In this document: piece by piece, positions 63,915-64,000 of the stretch
Position numbering within the stretch: position 1 is the first letter of the stretch
How the letters are laid out: the number at the start of each line of letters is the position of its first letter
Source: Candidatus Poribacteria bacterium
Lineage (GTDB): Bacteria > Poribacteria > WGA-4E > WGA-3G
Direction of reading: 5' to 3'
NCBI GenBank assembly: GCA_022821065.1
Contig: JAJEEK010000050.1
Coordinates: forward strand, 1-64,000
Length of the DNA stretch: 64,000 nucleotides
Notes under the pieces: model-generated
Told to the model about the DNA's origin: nothing
What the model saw: the letters and a program-made list of their open reading frames with translations, nothing else
Databases searched by the model: none
Translations under genes and position numbers: made by a program

Positions 63915-64000
63915 TGTTTTTAATGAGGATTTATCTAAAATGTTGTGAGACTGCGAGACTTTAGAAAGTCTTTAAACACTCTGTCTCGCGCTGATTAGAA

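Overview
The window reads as one contig of a Gram-negative, GC-intermediate bacterium with an outer membrane (BamA, TamB, a LolA-like protein and a TonB-dependent receptor are all present). Candidatus Poribacteria or a close relative is my best guess. The reasons are the secreted LamG, kelch, CBM9-like/DUF5916 and DUF3500 proteins, orphan glycosidase-like proteins, selenoproteins, and unusually dense small repeats between and inside genes. The affiliation is inferred from gene content; no rRNA or tRNA was found to confirm it.

Layout. 0.1-6.5 kb: secreted proteins (DUF3500, CBM9/DUF5916, kelch, LamG) and a small O-methyltransferase. 6.6-13.6 kb: an exported EF-hand/dikinase-like protein, two glycosidase-like proteins and a second LamG protein. 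13.6-16.2 kb: a minus-strand envelope operon (lolA-like, yidD, a small membrane protein with repeats, a TPR membrane protein). 16.2-23.9 kb: a mobile/defence-type stretch with a fused MNT-HEPN protein, a Type ISP/IIG restriction-modification protein, a TnpB insertion that has broken a small gene, and a PD-(D/E)XK-like protein. 24-35 kb: mostly housekeeping genes (mlrC-like M81, HD hydrolase, TIM-barrel isomerase, selD, pyrE, ymdB, xseA, xseB, dxs, tlyA). 35.2-45.4 kb: tamB and bamA. 45.4-51.7 kb: a BMP-family/nucleoside-type ABC transporter with a DUF6807 protein, divergent from its binding protein. 51.8-57 kb: a selenocysteine formate dehydrogenase, a HigBA-like pair, a cupin and leucyl aminopeptidase. 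57.3-63.7 kb: leuA, DAHP synthase, a uridine kinase-like protein and a TonB-dependent receptor.

Two genes are read through an in-frame TGA as selenocysteine. selD has Sec at residue 17 and the formate dehydrogenase has Sec at residue 357, each followed by a bacterial SECIS-like hairpin. The organism therefore makes selenophosphate with a selenoprotein and uses Sec in formate oxidation.

The most striking signal is a set of small repeat families that have spread through intergenic DNA and also sit in frame inside conserved genes. (1) Elements built of degenerate 7-base arrays lie between many genes from 25 to 59 kb and inside tlyA, bamA and the 3' end of xseA, where they add a recurring peptide. 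(2) A perfect 38-bp palindrome centred on GCATGC lies inside tlyA, with near copies in bamA and between genes. (3) A 53-59 bp interrupted palindrome with covarying stem bases lies inside tamB, inside an ABC ATPase, in the dxs leader (nested) and between two permease genes. (4) A 147-bp inverted repeat fills the N-terminal coding region of bamA. Together these resemble, in principle, the Rickettsia palindromic elements that insert into proteins, but the sequences and architecture appear distinct. A separate 118-bp MITE with a perfect 9-bp target duplication lies at 5.4 kb.
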